From Methylorubrum populi (GTDB lineage: Bacteria; Pseudomonadota; Alphaproteobacteria; Rhizobiales; Beijerinckiaceae): DNA of 64,000 bases. Position numbers and translations under genes: made by a program. Positions 8,851-17,826 of the stretch are shown in pieces (position 1 is the first letter of the stretch; each line of letters opens with the position of its first letter). The stretch covers positions 4,612,501 to 4,676,500 of the forward strand of contig NZ_AP014809.1 in the NCBI RefSeq assembly GCF_002355515.1. Reading direction: 5' to 3'. The notes under the pieces were generated by a model. It searched no databases. It saw only the letters and a program-made list of their open reading frames with translations, and was not told where the DNA came from.

Positions 8851-9384
8851 GTGTCGAAGCGCTGGTACATCGTCCACGCCTACTCGAACTTCGAGAACAA
8901 GGTCGCCCAGTCCATCAAGGACCAGGCGGCCCAGCGCGGGCTGACCGAGCTGTTCGACGAGGTCATGGTGCCGACCGAGAAGGTCACCGAGGTGCGCCGC
9001 GGCCGCAAGGTCGATGCCGAGCGCAAGTTCTTCCCCGGCTACGTGCTGGTGAAGTGCGACCTCACCGACGAGGTCTATCACCTCATCAAGAACACCCCGA
9101 AGGTCACCGGCTTCCTCGGTGCCGACAAGGCGAAGCCGGTGCCGATTCCGGACGCCGAGGCCGAGCGCATCAAGGGACAGGTGCAGGAGGGCGTCGACCG
9201 CCCGAAGCACACGGTCTCCTTCGAGATCGGCGAGACGGTGCGCGTCTCCGACGGGCCCTTCGCCTCCTTCAACGGCACCGTCGAGGAAATCGACGATGCC
9301 CGCTCGCGCCTCAAGGTGGCGGTGTCGATCTTCGGCCGCGCCACTCCGGTCGAGCTGGAATACGGTCAGGTCGAGAAGGTCTGA
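8851..9384 (+). CDS. nusG: transcription termination/antitermination protein NusG
   Basis: A 177-residue NusG with a GTG start at 8851 preceded by a GAGGAG-like ribosome site. The N-terminal NGN domain (KRWYIVHAYSNFENKVAQSI) binds RNA polymerase beta-prime; the C-terminal KOW domain (IGETVRVSDGPFASFNGTVEEI) contacts Rho or S10. It couples transcription to translation and Rho-dependent termination. A TTG 12 bases upstream is in frame but the GTG matches the family N-terminus. A strong hairpin with a T-tract follows the stop. Confidence 0.95.
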   Translation: MSKRWYIVHAYSNFENKVAQSIKDQAAQRGLTELFDEVMVPTEKVTEVRRGRKVDAERKFFPGYVLVKCDLTDEVYHLIKNTPKVTGFLGADKAKPVPIPDAEAERIKGQVQEGVDRPKHTVSFEIGETVRVSDGPFASFNGTVEEIDDARSRLKVAVSIFGRATPVELEYGQVEKV

Positions 9385-9398
9385 TTTTTTCGCATTTC

Positions 9399-9436
9399 GC
9401 GATCGGTCGGCGCTGACCTGACCGATCGCCGATTTT
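9399..9436 (+). terminator. hairpin terminator or attenuator between nusG and rplK
   Basis: Perfect 10-bp stem GCGATCGGTC/GACCGATCGC with an 11-nt loop, followed by CGATTTT. It starts 15 bases after the nusG stop and would separate secE-nusG from rplK-rplA transcripts, or attenuate between them. The following 180 bases before rplK are then the likely place for a separate rplK promoter and the L1-binding leader. Confidence 0.65.
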
Positions 9437-9616
9437 CCCGGCCGGCGGCCCTGCCGCGGCCCGGAAACGGCGGCGCTTCGCTGAGAGCGTCGCCACAACC
9501 CGCGGGAGATCCGCCCGGCTTCGCCTCCGGGATCCACGGATCGCACCGCGACCTGCAACCGCCCGTCCGTCCGTGCCTCGGCAGCCCGGCGACGCGCAAC
9601 ATTTGGGAGCAGTCCC

Positions 9617-10066
9617 ATGGCGAAGAAGATCACGGGCTACGTGAAGCTTCAGGTCCCGGCCGGCGCCGCCAACCCGTCGCCGCCGATCGGCCCCGCGCTC
9701 GGTCAGCGCGGCCTCAACATCATGGAATTCTGCAAGGCCTTCAACGCGAAGACCGCGCAGATGGAGAAGGGCACCCCGATTCCGGTGATCATCACCGCGT
9801 ATCAGGACCGCTCCTTCACCTTCGAGATGAAGCAGCCCCCGGTCACCTTCTTCCTGAAGAAGGCGGTGGGCCTGAAGATCGGCAAGAAGCCGGCCTCCGG
9901 CTCCAAGACCCCGGGCAAGGGCCCGACCGTCGGCAAGATCACCGAAGCCCAGCTTCGCGAGATCGCCGAGAAGAAGATGCCCGACCTGAACTGCGACTCC
10001 GTCGATGCGGCGGTCGCGATGATCCGTGGCTCCGCAAGAGCCATGGGCCTCGAAGTCGTCGCGTAA
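9617..10066 (+). CDS. rplK: 50S ribosomal protein L11
   Basis: A 149-residue L11, which with 23S rRNA forms the GTPase-associated centre. The N-terminal domain ([21 protein letters not shown]) and the C-terminal rRNA-binding domain ([21 protein letters not shown]) are complete. A GGGAGCAG-like ribosome site precedes ATG. rplA follows after 11 bases. In many bacteria this pair is autoregulated by L1 binding to the leader. Confidence 0.97.
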   Translation: MAKKITGYVKLQVPAGAANPSPPIGPALGQRGLNIMEFCKAFNAKTAQMEKGTPIPVIITAYQDRSFTFEMKQPPVTFFLKKAVGLKIGKKPASGSKTPGKGPTVGKITEAQLREIAEKKMPDLNCDSVDAAVAMIRGSARAMGLEVVA

Positions 10067-10077
10067 GGGAGGGCGAT

Positions 10078-10776
10078 ATGGCACGCGAAGGAAAGCGCAT
10101 CCGCGCTGCCCGCGAGGGTCTGGAGCCGATGAAGCTCTACGCCATCGACGAGGCGATCAAGCTGGTGAAGTCGAAGGCTTCGGCCAAGTTCGACGAGACC
10201 GTCGAGATCTCGATGAATCTCGGCGTCGACCCGCGCCACGCCGACCAGATGGTCCGCGGCGTCTGCAACCTGCCGAACGGCTCCGGCCGGACGGTCCGCG
10301 TGGCGGTCTTCGCCCGCGGCGCCAAGGCGGACGACGCCAAGGCGGCGGGTGCCGACATCGTCGGTGCCGAGGATCTCCTCGAGATCGTCCAGGGCGGCAA
10401 GATCGAGTTCGATCGCTGCATCGCGACCCCGGACCTGATGCCGCTGGTCGGCCGTCTCGGTAAGGTGCTGGGCCCGCGCGGCCTGATGCCGAACCCGAAG
10501 GTCGGCACGGTCACCATGGACGTGAAGGGCGCGGTCGCCGCCGCCAAGGGCGGCGCGGTCGAGTTCCGCGTCGAGAAGGCCGGCATCATCCACGCTGGCG
10601 TCGGCAAGGTGTCCTTCGACGAGCAGAAGCTCGTCGAGAACATCAAGGCCTTCGCCGATGCGGTCGCCAAGGCGAAGCCCGCCGGCGCCAAGGGCACCTA
10701 CATCCAGCGCATCGCCGTCACCTCGACGATGGGCCCGGGCGTGAAGGTCGAGCCCTCCACGGTGCTGACCGCGTAA
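10078..10776 (+). CDS. rplA: 50S ribosomal protein L1
   Basis: A 232-residue L1, the mobile stalk protein at the tRNA exit side, also the likely autogenous repressor of the rplK-rplA mRNA. Conserved blocks include '[18 protein letters not shown]', '[17 protein letters not shown]' and the final [10 protein letters not shown]. Full length. It is followed by a strong terminator, not by rplJ as in most alphaproteobacteria. Confidence 0.97.
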   Translation: MAREGKRIRAAREGLEPMKLYAIDEAIKLVKSKASAKFDETVEISMNLGVDPRHADQMVRGVCNLPNGSGRTVRVAVFARGAKADDAKAAGADIVGAEDLLEIVQGGKIEFDRCIATPDLMPLVGRLGKVLGPRGLMPNPKVGTVTMDVKGAVAAAKGGAVEFRVEKAGIIHAGVGKVSFDEQKLVENIKAFADAVAKAKPAGAKGTYIQRIAVTSTMGPGVKVEPSTVLTA

Positions 10777-10802
10777 GACGCATCCGCAAGGACGTTTCAG
10801 GG

Positions 10803-10836
10803 AAGCGCCCGGCCGAGAAGGCCGGGCGCTTTTCTT
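10803..10836 (+). terminator. rho-independent terminator after rplA
   Basis: 12-bp perfect stem (AAGCGCCCGGCC/GGCCGGGCGCTT), 5-nt loop GAGAA, then TTTTCTTTT. It ends the rplK-rplA transcript. Confidence 0.9.
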
Positions 10837-10873
10837 TTGGCTTCAACAGGTATCGGTACACCGCCTATGCACT

Positions 10874-10899
10874 CCCTCTCCCCGCCTGCGGGGAGAGGG
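10874..10899. repeat. palindromic intergenic repeat (CCCTCTCC type)
   Basis: Perfect inverted repeat CCCTCTCCCCGC-CT-GCGGGGAGAGGG, no T-tract. Related sequences (CCCTCTCCC.../GGGAGAGGG) occur at 15790-15813 and 15866-15916, so this looks like a small dispersed palindromic (REP-like) family rather than a terminator only. Confidence 0.6.
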
Positions 10900-10937
10900 G
10901 ATAACCCGCGGCATCCGAGTGCCTCATCGGAGAGGGA

Positions 10938-12176
10938 TCACCCCTCCGCGACACCCTCCAGCGCCAGCCGCAGGTGCCGCGGCCCACGCAGCGAGGCCCC
11001 CGGCCGGTAGGGCGGCGGGTCCTCGACCAGGGACACGCCCTTCAGCCGCCGCACGAGGCTGACCAGGGCCACCTCCGCCTCGATCCGCGCGAGCGGCGCG
11101 CCGACGCAGTAGTGCAGCCCGCCGCCGAAGCCGAGATGGCGGTTGTCGGGCCGGTCGGGGTCGAAGCGGTCGGGATCGGGGAAGCGCGCCGGATCGCGGT
11201 TGGCGGCGGCCAGCAGAAAGATCACCGGAGCGTCCTTGGGGATCGTGATCCCGGCCACCGGGATGTCGGCGAGCGCGAGCCGGGTGCGGTAATGGACCGG
11301 CGGCTCGTAGCGCAGCAATTCCTCGATCAGGCGCGGCGCGCGATCGGGCTCGGCGCGCAGGCGCTCCCGGTGCTCGGGGAAGCGCAGCAGCGTCAGCATG
11401 CCGTTGGTGATCAGGTTCACCGTGGTCTCGTGGCCCGCTACCAGCAGCAGCACGGCGGTGGCGATCAGGTCGAAATCGTTCATCCCGTCCCCGTCATTGG
11501 CGAGGTCGGAGAGGATGTCCTGCTGCGGGTCCTTGCGCTTCTCCTTGATCAGCCCCTGGAGGTAGTCGGCGATCTCGTTGAAGCAGACCTCGTTCTTGGC
11601 CTGAGTCTCCTCGTCGCCGCGCTGGTTCGGCTCCAGGGCGGTGGCGAGCTGCGTCGCCCAGCCGTGGAACTGCGACTCGTCCTCCGGCGGCACGCCGAGC
11701 AACTCGCAGATCACGGTGACGGGCAGCGGATAGGAGAAGTCGTCGACGAGATCGATGCGGGATTTGTCCCGCATCTTGCCGATCAGGTCGTCGGTGATGG
11801 CTTGCGTCTTCGCGCGCATGCCGCGCACCCGCTCCGGCGTGAAGCAGCGCATCACTTGGCCCCGCAAGCGGTCGTGGTCCGGCGGATCGCGGAAGATGAA
11901 GGGGCGGTGGCGCTTGCGGATCTCGGCGCGCACCGGGCGCACCAGCAGGTCGGTGACGGGGTGCCCGGTCCAGCGGAATTTCTGGGGGTCGGGCAGGTCG
12001 TCCGAGCTGATCCGCGGGTCGGAGATCAGCCGCGCCAGCTCGGCATGGGTGCTGACGACGTAGGTGCCGTCGGCCTGCCGCGCGACCGGCACCCGCCGCA
12101 TCTCGGCGTAGAGCGGGTAGGGGTTCGCCCGGTGGGCGGGATCGAGGATCTGTTCGAACAGGGTGCTTCCGCTCAC
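10938..12176 (-). CDS. cytochrome P450
   Basis: A 412-residue soluble bacterial P450 monooxygenase. Seen: I-helix oxygen-binding AGHETT (247-252), K-helix ExxR as ELLR (286-289) and the heme loop FGGGLHYCVG with proximal Cys357. GTG at 12176 is preferred: it has GGAG upstream and lies five bases after the reductase stop. ATG at 12221 would overlap the reductase gene. It is the last gene of a ferredoxin, ferredoxin reductase, P450 operon, giving a complete class I electron chain (NAD(P)H to FAD to 3Fe-4S to heme). The substrate is unknown; the architecture resembles CYP families acting on terpenoids, fatty acids or xenobiotics. Confidence 0.93.
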   Translation of the reverse strand: MSGSTLFEQILDPAHRANPYPLYAEMRRVPVARQADGTYVVSTHAELARLISDPRISSDDLPDPQKFRWTGHPVTDLLVRPVRAEIRKRHRPFIFRDPPDHDRLRGQVMRCFTPERVRGMRAKTQAITDDLIGKMRDKSRIDLVDDFSYPLPVTVICELLGVPPEDESQFHGWATQLATALEPNQRGDEETQAKNEVCFNEIADYLQGLIKEKRKDPQQDILSDLANDGDGMNDFDLIATAVLLLVAGHETTVNLITNGMLTLLRFPEHRERLRAEPDRAPRLIEELLRYEPPVHYRTRLALADIPVAGITIPKDAPVIFLLAAANRDPARFPDPDRFDPDRPDNRHLGFGGGLHYCVGAPLARIEAEVALVSLVRRLKGVSLVEDPPPYRPGASLRGPRHLRLALEGVAEG

Positions 12177-12180
12177 GGGG

Positions 12181-13443
12181 TCAGGGCTCCTGCACACGGA
12201 TGCCGGGCTGATCGACGGCATCCGTGATCGGCGGGAACGGCGCGCGCTCGCGGATCGCGGCCTTGTAGGCGGGCAGCCAGCGGGCGCTGTCGATCGAGGC
12301 CGCCGCGATGGTGCGGCCGTCCCGGCCGAAGGCGGCCACGAGGCGGCGCGCCTCCAGCGAGCCGTGCATCACGGCGAAGGCGTCGGCGCCGTCCGCTAGG
12401 CCGACGAGCTTGATCGTCAGGCCGAATTGCTGCGACCAGAAATCGGGCAGGTGGTCGTGGCGGCGCATGGCCGATGTGTCGCCCGCGAGCATGTTGGCGG
12501 CGGCGGTCTCGGCTTGCGCCCGGGCATTGCCCCAGTGCTCGACCGCCACCAGCGCGTCGTCGTCGTGCGGGTTCGGCCAGCGGGCGATGTCGCCCGCGCA
12601 AAAAACGCCCTCGGCGACGCGGCCGTCCGCGCGCAGCACGCGGCAGAAGGCGTCGCAGCGCAGGCCCTTGGCGTCGGCCTCGAGCCCGGAGCCTTCGAGC
12701 CACTCGACGTTGCGCAGGGTGCCGATCGCCGCGACGAGGCAGTCGGTCTCGATCCGCGCGCCGTCCTTCAGGGTCACGGCGGACAGGCGTCCGTTCTCCG
12801 CCTCCATCCGCTCGATCTCGGATTCGAGGCGCAGATCCACGCCCCGCTCGCGGGCGACCTCGCCGATCAGGCCGCCGAGGCGGGGGCCGAGCGCCGCGGC
12901 GAGCGGCACCGCGTCGCGCACCAGGACGGTGACCGGGATGTCGAGATCGCGGCAGGTCGAGGCGACCTCGAAGCCGATAAAGCCGCCGCCGACGAGGACG
13001 ACGCGTTGCGGCTTGGCCTGCAGGCAGGCGCCGAGACGCTGTGCGTCGTCGCGGCCGCGCAGGGTGAAGACGCCGGCCAGCGCCGCCTCCTCCGGATTGG
13101 GCCAGGGCCGCGCCCGGGTGCCGGTGGCGATCAGCAGGCGGTCGTAGGGCAGGCGGCTACTGTTACCGAGTTCGACCACACGCTCCGACAGATCGAGCCG
13201 GGTCGCCGGCTGGCCGAGGCGGAATTCCACTGCAAGATCGGGGGGGCGAGGCAGGGTGGTGTCGGCGGAGTAGGGCCCGCGCAGCACCTGCTTGGAGAGC
13301 GGCGGCCGGTCGTAGGGGAGGTGGGGTTCGTCGCCGACCAGGGTCAGTGCCCCGGCATAGCCCCGCTCGCGCAGGCGCTGCGCGGCGGTGAGGCCCGCCA
13401 GGGAGGCGCCGACGACGACGATGCGCGCGGGGGCCGCCGTCAC
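12181..13443 (-). CDS. FAD-dependent ferredoxin reductase (pyridine nucleotide-disulfide oxidoreductase family)
   Basis: A 420-residue flavoprotein of the putidaredoxin/rhodocoxin reductase type that passes electrons from NAD(P)H to the adjacent ferredoxin. Visible: FAD-binding VVVGASLAG (residues 9-17), the PYDRPPLSK block typical of this family, a second Rossmann motif VVLVGGGFIGFEVA for NAD(P)H, and CAGDIA near the FAD ribityl site. The GTG start at 13443 overlaps the ferredoxin stop as GTGA, so the two are translationally coupled. The C-terminal domain is complete. Confidence 0.92.
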   Translation of the reverse strand: MTAAPARIVVVGASLAGLTAAQRLRERGYAGALTLVGDEPHLPYDRPPLSKQVLRGPYSADTTLPRPPDLAVEFRLGQPATRLDLSERVVELGNSSRLPYDRLLIATGTRARPWPNPEEAALAGVFTLRGRDDAQRLGACLQAKPQRVVLVGGGFIGFEVASTCRDLDIPVTVLVRDAVPLAAALGPRLGGLIGEVARERGVDLRLESEIERMEAENGRLSAVTLKDGARIETDCLVAAIGTLRNVEWLEGSGLEADAKGLRCDAFCRVLRADGRVAEGVFCAGDIARWPNPHDDDALVAVEHWGNARAQAETAAANMLAGDTSAMRRHDHLPDFWSQQFGLTIKLVGLADGADAFAVMHGSLEARRLVAAFGRDGRTIAAASIDSARWLPAYKAAIRERAPFPPITDAVDQPGIRVQEP

Positions 13444-13658
13444 CGGGTTTCTCCATCCTTCGGTGCGGCGTCGGAGAAGGCGGTGATCGCCCGGACCGGG
13501 CAGGCGTGGACGGCCCGCTCGATCTCGCCCCGCGCCGCCTCGTCGGGGGAGGGGTCGTAGACCAGGGCTTCCTTGCCATGCAGGGCGAAGTGCCCCGGCG
13601 CCGCGTAGAGGCACTGCGCGTAGGCTTGGCAGCGGTTGAGATCCACGACGACCTTCAT
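13440..13658 (-). CDS. [3Fe-4S] ferredoxin of P450 type
   Basis: A 72-residue ferredoxin with three cluster cysteines, Cys10, Cys16 and Cys53 (RCQAYAQC and HACPVRA). The fourth 4Fe-4S ligand is absent, as in the 3Fe-4S ferredoxins that serve actinobacterial and rhizobial P450s. The start MKVVVDLNRC at 13658 fits the family; the upstream extension does not. It is the first gene of the P450 electron-transfer operon and overlaps the reductase by four bases. Confidence 0.9.
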   Translation of the reverse strand: MKVVVDLNRCQAYAQCLYAAPGHFALHGKEALVYDPSPDEAARGEIERAVHACPVRAITAFSDAAPKDGETR

Positions 13659-13817
13659 GGCGGGCGGTGATCCGGCTTTCCGGGAAAAGGGCGGGCCGAT
13701 GGCGGACGAGCGGCCCAGCACCGTAGCTAGGGCGCGCGGGGCGCCCCACCACGGCGGCACGGCGACACGCCTCGCCCTCTTCGAACGCGCCGGGGGCGGG
13801 CGCGGATCAATTCCGCT

Positions 13818-14900
13818 TCAGGGGGCGGCGGGCTCGATGGTGCCCAGCGTGCGCCGTCCGAGCGCCCGCGCCTTGAGGCGCAGGGCCGGCTTCTCGACGG
13901 CGTACCAGGAGAGTGCCGCGACGAGCAGGGCGAGAACCAGCGCGGGAGGCAGCAGCGCGAGCGCGGAGGCGGCGGGGAACCCTGCATGCAGGCTCTGCTG
14001 GATCGGCCAGCCGTAGAGATAGACCCCGTAGGAGAGGTCGGCGGGCGGGTCGAGGGCCGGGCGGGCGAGGGGGGGCAGGAAGGCGAGCCAGACCGCCGCG
14101 TAGCTCTCGGACAGGAACAGCAGCGTCCGGGCCGGCGCGTGGCCGTGAAGCAGGAGGGCGGCGGCGAGGCCGAGCAGCGGCCACGCCGTGAGGCGGATGG
14201 TGTCGCGCCACAGGTAGAGGCAGGCGCCGAAGGCGAAGATCAGCGGGAGCCGCAGGGCCGTCTCGGTCCCCTTCGACATTTCCGGCCGCACGACTTCCAG
14301 CGTCGCCAGAGCCAGCGCCAGGGCGGCGGTGAGCGCCGGCACGGCCCAGCGGCGGCGCAGCAGCCCGCACAGCCCGACGACGAGGACGCCCGCGTAGCAG
14401 ATCGTCTCGTATTTCAGGGTCCAGACCGTGCCGAGCGGGCTGCGGAAGGGGTTGGCCTCGAACAGGCCGGGCAGGCTGGCATTGCTCTTGAAGGACAGGA
14501 GCGTGCCGCGCACGAAGCGCCACAGTTCCGGCGAGGCGAGGTACTCGGCGAGCGGCAGCCGGGTGAGGGCGCCGCCGAGCAGCAGCGAGACCGCCAGGGT
14601 CGCGGCGACGAGGCCCGGCCCGATGCGCAAGGAGCGGGCGATGACGTAGTCGCGCCAGCCGCGCCGGTCGTAGCTCATGGTAACGAGGAAGCCGGAGACG
14701 GCGAAGAAGCCGTTCACCGCGTGCTCGCCGAGCGAGAAGCCGGTGCTGCGGGCGAGCGGCTCGTCGAGCCCGTTGCCGGAGACGACGCTGAAGGCGTGGG
14801 AGACCACCACCATCAGCGCGAGCGCCAGCCTTAAGGAGGAGAAGCCGTTGTGGGGGCGCGCCAGCGCCTGCCCGACGGTCGGACCGGAGAACGGGCTCAT
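13818..14900 (-). CDS. membrane acyltransferase (acyltransferase 3 family)
   Basis: A 360-residue polytopic membrane protein with about ten hydrophobic helices. The N-terminal catalytic motif is in LRLALALMVVVSHAFSVVSG, with the family His in the first helix, followed by VNGFFAVSGFLVTMSYDRR. This family O-acylates extracytoplasmic sugars of exopolysaccharide, LPS or nodulation factors. Start ATG 14900 overlaps the glycosyltransferase stop as ATGA, so the two genes are coupled and probably modify the same glycan. It ends RTLGTIEPAAP. Confidence 0.85.
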   Translation of the reverse strand: MSPFSGPTVGQALARPHNGFSSLRLALALMVVVSHAFSVVSGNGLDEPLARSTGFSLGEHAVNGFFAVSGFLVTMSYDRRGWRDYVIARSLRIGPGLVAATLAVSLLLGGALTRLPLAEYLASPELWRFVRGTLLSFKSNASLPGLFEANPFRSPLGTVWTLKYETICYAGVLVVGLCGLLRRRWAVPALTAALALALATLEVVRPEMSKGTETALRLPLIFAFGACLYLWRDTIRLTAWPLLGLAAALLLHGHAPARTLLFLSESYAAVWLAFLPPLARPALDPPADLSYGVYLYGWPIQQSLHAGFPAASALALLPPALVLALLVAALSWYAVEKPALRLKARALGRRTLGTIEPAAP

Positions 14901-15772
14901 GGCGCCAGCCCCTCGCGGGCCAGCGCGCTCTGCCCGCGCAGGGCGGCCAGCGCCCCAGCCGCCGAGCCGCCGTAGCGCTCCAGCCCCCCGCGGCGGAGGA
15001 CGAGGGCGGAGAGCGCCGCCTTCGGCGCGTTGGCGGCGAGCAGGCCGGGGCTCGGATCGGGCAGGCCGTATTTTCTGGAGACGTAGGCCCGCGACCAAGC
15101 CTGATGCCAGCGCGTCCGGAAGACCCGGCCGGGGGCAGGGGCCGAGGAGCGCCCGCGCCCGTGCAGGGCCACCGCGCCGTGGACATGGACCAGGGCGCGG
15201 CCGGCATCGGCCACCCGGCGGCAGAGGTCGTCGTCCTCGTAGAACAGGAAGATGTTCTCGTCGAACCCGCCGAGTTCGAGGAAGAGCGCGCGCTCGATCA
15301 TCAGGCAGGCGCCGGAGAGGAAGGGCGCGCAGGCATCACCCTCGGGCAGCGCCAGCCGGCCCTTCGGGTTGGTGAGGTAGGGGGCGAGCAGCGAGCGCGG
15401 CTGGTAGAAGAAGCGCCCGTCCGGCTCGTGGATGCGCGGCGCCAGGAGGCCGGCATCGGGCCAGGCCTGCGCCGCGGCGAGCAGCGCGGCGGCGGCGCCC
15501 GGCTGCAGCACGAGGTCGGGATTGAGGATGAGGACGTGCCCTGCCCCCTCGGCGGCGCGCACGCCGATATTGTTGGCCCGCCCATAGCCCTCGTTGCGGG
15601 GATGGGCGATCACCCGCGCGCCGTGGGCACGGGCCACCGCGACCGAGGCGTCGCGGCTCGCGTTGTCGACCACGATCGCCGGGATTTTTTCGCGCGCGAG
15701 TGCCGCGAGGCAGGCGGGCAGGGCGTCCGCGCTGTCGTGGGCGACGACGATGGCGGTGAGGTCGGGCAACAT
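14897..15772 (-). CDS. glycosyltransferase family 2
   Basis: A 291-residue GT-A fold enzyme. Seen: N-terminal TAIVVAHDSADALPACLAAL, VDNASRDAS, the Rha-transferase-like PRNEGYGRANNIG, the metal-site region ILNPDLVL, and a downstream acidic block FYEDDDLCRR. This resembles WcaA/rhamnosyltransferase-type enzymes. It has no membrane segment. Start MLPDLTAIVV at 15772; the longer frame would read through intergenic repeats. It is coupled to the acyltransferase by a four-base overlap. The sugar donor and acceptor are unknown. Confidence 0.87.
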   Translation of the reverse strand: MLPDLTAIVVAHDSADALPACLAALAREKIPAIVVDNASRDASVAVARAHGARVIAHPRNEGYGRANNIGVRAAEGAGHVLILNPDLVLQPGAAAALLAAAQAWPDAGLLAPRIHEPDGRFFYQPRSLLAPYLTNPKGRLALPEGDACAPFLSGACLMIERALFLELGGFDENIFLFYEDDDLCRRVADAGRALVHVHGAVALHGRGRSSAPAPGRVFRTRWHQAWSRAYVSRKYGLPDPSPGLLAANAPKAALSALVLRRGGLERYGGSAAGALAALRGQSALAREGLAP

Positions 15773-15789
15773 CAGGTCCCGCGCGACTT

Positions 15790-15916
15790 CCCTCTCCCCT
15801 CCGCGGGAGAGGGTGGCCCGCGAAGCGGGTCGGGTGAGGGGAGCGACGTTTCCGGAGAGAGCGTTCCCCTCTCCCGCCTGCTCCGCAGGCACCCTCCCCC
15901 GCAGAGGGGGGAGGGT
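15790..15916. repeat. cluster of palindromic intergenic repeats (CCCTCTCCC type)
   Basis: Between the glycosyltransferase start and the aspS stop lie CCCTCTCCC/GGGAGAGGG (15790-15813), a second copy from about 15866 (CCCTCTCCCGCC...), and an inverted CCCTCCCCC/GGGGGGAGGG at 15892-15916. They share their core with 10874-10899. They could act as transcript 3' ends for aspS but look like dispersed repeat units. Confidence 0.55.
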
Positions 15917-15929
15917 TCGAGCATCTGCC

Positions 15930-17744
15930 TCACCCCTTCTTCTCGGGCAGGTTGAGCCGGATGTGCAGCTCGCGCAGCTGCTTCGGGGTCGCCTCGGCGG
16001 GCGCGCCCATCATCAGATCCTCGGCGCGCTGATTCATCGGGAACAGCACGACCTCGCGGATGTTCGGCTCCTCGCACAGCAGCATGACGATGCGGTCGAC
16101 GCCCGGCGCGATGCCGCCGTGCGGCGGGGCGCCGAGGCGAAGCGCGTTCAGCATGCCGCCGAACTTCTCCTCCAGCACGTCCCGCCCGTAGCCGGCGATG
16201 GCGAAGGCCTTCTCCATCACGTCGGGGCGATGGTTCCGGATCGCGCCCGAGGACAGCTCGATGCCGTTGCAGACGATGTCGTACTGGAACGCCTTGATCC
16301 CGAGGATTTTTTGCGAGTCTTCCTCGCCCAGGGCGAGGAATTCGTCGCGATCATAGTTCGGCATCGAGAACGGGTTGTGGGAGAAGTCGATTTTCTTGTC
16401 TTCTTCGTTCCACTCGTACATCGGGAAGTCGACGACCCAGCAGAAGGCGAACTGGTCCGTGTCGGAGAGCTTGAGCTCGTCGCCGATACGGATGCGCGCC
16501 TTGCCGGCGAGCGCGGCGGCCTTGGCCTCGGCGCCGGCGGCGAAGAACACCGCGTCGCCCGCCTTGGCCCCGGCCTTCTCGGCAATCCGCGCCTGGATCG
16601 CGGCCGGGATGAACTTGGCGATCGGCCCCTTGCCGGTGAGCGCCCCGCCCTCTTCCTCGAACACGATGTAGCCCAGCCCCGGCGCGCCTTCCGAGCGGGC
16701 CCAGTCGTTGAGCTTGTCGAAGAACGAGCGTGGCTGGCCGGCGGCCCCGGTCGCGGGAATGGCGCGCACCACGCCGCCCGACTTGATGACGCCCTTGAAC
16801 GCCTTGAACTCCACCGCGTCGTCGGCGAACTCGTCGGTGACGTCGGCGATGATCAGCGGGTTGCGCAGGTCCGGCTTGTCGACGCCGTATTTCAGCATCG
16901 CGTCGGCGTAGGTGATGCGCGGGAATTCCTTCGTCACGCGCTTGCCGTTCGCGAACTCCTCGAACACGCCGCGCAGCACCGGCTCGACCGCCTGGAACAC
17001 GTCCTCCTGCGTGACGAAGCTCATCTCGATATCGAGCTGGTAGAACTCGCCCGGGGAGCGGTCGGCGCGGGCGTCCTCATCGCGAAAACAGGGCGCGATC
17101 TGGAAGTAGCGGTCGAAGCCCGCGATCATCGTGAGCTGCTTGAATTGCTGCGGCGCCTGCGGCAGCGCGTAGAACTTGCCCGGGTGGACGCGGGACGGCA
17201 CGAGGTAGTCCCGAGCGCCCTCGGGGCTCGAAGCCGTCAGAATCGGCGTCTGGAACTCGAAAAAACCGCCCTCGCGCATGCGGCGGCGGAGCGAGTCGAT
17301 GATCGCGCCGCGCTTCATGATGTTGGCGTGCAGCTTCTCCCGGCGCAGATCGAGGAAGCGGTACTTGAGCCGGGTCTCCTCCGGATATTCCTGGTCGCCG
17401 AAGACCGGCAGCGGCAGTTCGCCCGCGGGGCCGAGCACTTCGAGATCATCGATATAGACCTCGACCGCGCCGGTCGGCAGCTCGGCGTTCTCGGTGCCGG
17501 CGGGGCGGGTGCGGACCCGGCCGTCGATGCGGATCACCCATTCGGAGCGGGCGGTCTCGGCGGCCTTGAAGGCGGGCGAGTCGGAATCGATCACGCACTG
17601 CGTCAGGCCGTAATGGTCGCGCAGGTCGATGAAGAGCACGCCGCCATGGTCGCGGATGCGGTGGCACCAGCCGGACAGGCGGACGGTCTGCCCGACATCG
17701 GACGGGCGGAGCGCCCCACAGGTATGGGAACGGTAACGGTGCAT
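15930..17744 (-). CDS. aspS: aspartyl-tRNA synthetase
   Basis: A 604-residue bacterial-type class IIb synthetase that charges tRNA-Asp (possibly also tRNA-Asn if asparaginyl-tRNA formation is indirect). The N-terminal OB-fold anticodon domain (about 1-110) begins [18 protein letters not shown]. Motif 2 is [19 protein letters not shown], a GAD insert domain lies near 290-420, and motif 3 is [14 protein letters not shown]. Length is usual. It lies 82 bases downstream of bioB on the same strand. The start at 17744 matches the family N-terminus. Confidence 0.96.
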   Translation of the reverse strand: MHRYRSHTCGALRPSDVGQTVRLSGWCHRIRDHGGVLFIDLRDHYGLTQCVIDSDSPAFKAAETARSEWVIRIDGRVRTRPAGTENAELPTGAVEVYIDDLEVLGPAGELPLPVFGDQEYPEETRLKYRFLDLRREKLHANIMKRGAIIDSLRRRMREGGFFEFQTPILTASSPEGARDYLVPSRVHPGKFYALPQAPQQFKQLTMIAGFDRYFQIAPCFRDEDARADRSPGEFYQLDIEMSFVTQEDVFQAVEPVLRGVFEEFANGKRVTKEFPRITYADAMLKYGVDKPDLRNPLIIADVTDEFADDAVEFKAFKGVIKSGGVVRAIPATGAAGQPRSFFDKLNDWARSEGAPGLGYIVFEEEGGALTGKGPIAKFIPAAIQARIAEKAGAKAGDAVFFAAGAEAKAAALAGKARIRIGDELKLSDTDQFAFCWVVDFPMYEWNEEDKKIDFSHNPFSMPNYDRDEFLALGEEDSQKILGIKAFQYDIVCNGIELSSGAIRNHRPDVMEKAFAIAGYGRDVLEEKFGGMLNALRLGAPPHGGIAPGVDRIVMLLCEEPNIREVVLFPMNQRAEDLMMGAPAEATPKQLRELHIRLNLPEKKG

Positions 17745-17826
17745 GGCGGGCTCTTTTGAGTGAGCCGGCACCATTCACGGGAGGCGGGTGAAGTCAAGGT
17801 AAAGCGGCCATGCGGGCCGCTCCCGC

